DNA of 64,000 nucleotides, from NCBI GenBank assembly GCA_021323395.1, contig JAJONL010000001.1, forward strand, positions 58,934 to 122,933. Reading direction: 5' to 3'. The position numbers were made by a program, and so were the translations under genes. Source of the DNA: Nitrospira sp. (GTDB lineage: Bacteria; Nitrospirota; Nitrospiria; Nitrospirales; Nitrospiraceae). Position 1 is the first letter of the stretch. Every line of letters starts with the position of its first letter. The notes beneath the pieces are model-generated. The model was not told where the DNA came from, did not search any database, and worked only from the letters and a program-made list of their open reading frames with translations. This document shows, in pieces, positions 63,110 through 64,000 of the stretch.

Positions 63110-63570
63110 AAGGTTATGAACCGTACGACCGTAGTTGTCGCGAAGAGCGAATACGATATTTTCGCATGAAGAGATCGAGACTACGGCAAAGTCAGCGATC
63201 CAAAGCCGGGTTGGGTGGACCAATAATACAATTGAATCACGTTGCGTTCCAAAATACGGGATAGTATATAAGACTCGTCCCCGAGAACTAGAGCAATTAC
63301 CTGTCGTTGAACTTCTAGACCAACCTATCTTCGTAGTTTGCGTGAAATCAATGCGTTGAAAAAGGCCCGTTACTCTCCCTTGAACAACTGAAAACCCTTG
63401 GGAGAATCACAGCCCGCCCTGCTACCGTCAAATCGACTCGCGCCATCATAATTTGCATCCCACAGAGCGAATACACAGGCGCGCAAAACGTTTTTCGCAC
63501 TTCTTGGGAGGAAAAAACTCCAACACTTGGCCTAGTGTAAAAGCCACTTATTGTCTTATTCGGACCATAA
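63110..63570. other. Intergenic between ung and the rRNA terminator
   Basis: About 460 bases, more AT-rich than its surroundings. No convincing gene on either strand. It should hold the ung promoter. Confidence 0.4.
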
Positions 63571-63607
63571 TAAAAAAGCCTGCCCGATTGCTCGAGCAGG
63601 CTCTTTT
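63571..63607 (-). terminator. Intrinsic terminator of the rRNA operon
   Basis: AGCCTGC (63577-63583) and GCAGGCT (63596-63602) form the stem on the minus strand, followed by a T run (A run at 63572-63577 on the plus strand). It lies right after the 5S gene. Confidence 0.88.
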
Positions 63608-63610
63608 TGT

Positions 63611-63728
63611 AACCCGGCAGCGTCCTACTGTCCCACTGCCTCACGGCAGCAGTATCATCGGCCTTGGAGGGCTTAACTTCCGTGTTCGGTATGGGAACGG
63701 GTGTGACCCCTCCGGCAAGGCCACCGGG
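63611..63728 (-). rRNA. rrf: 5S ribosomal RNA
   Basis: About 118 bases on the minus strand. Ends pair (CCCGGTGGCC... with ...GCCGGG). The conserved loop CCGAACACGGAAGTTAAG and ACCCGTTCCCATACCGAAC are diagnostic. Ends are approximate by a few bases. Confidence 0.96.
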
Positions 63729-63853
63729 AACTTTTGAAGAATCAAACCTTTGAGCAACTACGCAAGGTGATCATGTAGGATTCCTCCCTGATCGGCCAAG
63801 ACATAACTCGTCAAACCGTTCGTTCTTTGTAAGACCACGTCTATCAGGAGCAA

Positions 63854-64000
63854 AGGATGTTAAGCCGCACGGACGATTAGTACTGGTTAGCTACAGCCCT
63901 TACGAGCCTTCCACACCCAGCCTATCAAACTCGTAGTCTACAAGTGTCCTTTAGGGGGCTTGCGCCCCGGGAGAGCTTATCTTGAGGCAGGCTTCCCGCT
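63854..64000 (-). rRNA. rrl: 23S ribosomal RNA, 3' end only
   Basis: The minus strand from the right edge ends with the 3' terminal block AGTACTAATCGTCCGTGCGG followed by CTTAAC, as in 23S rRNA. About 147 bases are in view; the rest lies beyond the window. The 3' end is approximate. About 125 bases separate it from 5S, with no tRNA in between. Confidence 0.93.

Noticed and set aside
63729..63853. Possible tRNA between 23S and 5S
   Set aside because: The spacer is about 125 bases with no T-loop or anticodon-arm pattern.

Overview
The window looks like chromosomal DNA of a GC-rich, Gram-negative, autotrophic bacterium, most likely Nitrospira or a close relative in Nitrospirota. That is an inference from gene content: a 2-oxoacid:ferredoxin oxidoreductase block (alpha plus two TPP subunits) of the kind used in the reductive TCA cycle, an alginate-export-type porin next to a sigma-54 activator, DUF2934, several small PilZ proteins, and outer-membrane lipid genes. 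The 5S gene and the 3' end of 23S rRNA at the right edge would settle it by a database search.

Layout. 1-7.5 kb: tldD (cut by the left edge, minus strand) diverges from an envelope/isoprenoid operon, uppS-cdsA-dxr-rseP-proS, with a clear sigma-70 promoter. 7.8-10.1 kb: an orphan PilB/GspE ATPase carrying a GAF domain. 10.1-15.7 kb: a decayed MlaE permease, three PilZ proteins, a LpxL-like acyltransferase, a Cys-rich secreted protein, a fatty-acid desaturase and an RRM protein. 15.8-26.1 kb: arfB, then a dense signalling block: a Cache-type histidine kinase with its response regulator, a 1437-residue receiver/multi-PAS kinase with a NarL regulator, and a run of small genes containing two receivers without phosphorylation residues. 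26.2-29.8 kb: mlaC, mltC, a frameshifted fatty-acid hydroxylase.

29.8-41.2 kb: one long plus-strand operon for trehalose and alpha-glucan metabolism: DUF5752-treS-treT-glycosyltransferase-TM protein-glgE-maltokinase-glgB. TreS, maltokinase, GlgE and GlgB form the known trehalose-to-maltose-1-phosphate-to-glucan route; TreT adds a second trehalose enzyme. 41.4-45.3 kb: a sigma-54 promoter, a small gene, an alginate-export-type porin and a GAF-AAA-Fis activator. 45.6-52.1 kb: small proteins (one apparently starting at ATC), a DEAD-box helicase, lipoproteins, and a divergent FecR / TPR-beta-barrel pair. 52.1-54.7 kb: a CsbD stress operon, a dead IS630 element and an adjoining MITE-like repeat.

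55.1-58.6 kb: 2-oxoacid:ferredoxin oxidoreductase genes (two TPP subunits and one alpha) followed upstream by erpA, all on the minus strand. 59-61.5 kb: small membrane, zinc-ribbon, helix-hairpin-helix and secreted proteins plus a second mlaC. 62.4-63.1 kb: ung. 63.6-64 kb: terminator, 5S and the 3' end of 23S rRNA.

The most unusual signal not explained by genes is a promoter-plus-leader module present three times (about 53.1, 58.8 and 61.9 kb, all minus strand). Each copy has a TTGACA/TTGACT box, a 17-18 base spacer, a -10-like box, then ATGACGT where transcription should start, followed by a related leader; two copies carry a 20-21 codon mini-ORF. No CRISPR array, tRNA or prophage was seen.
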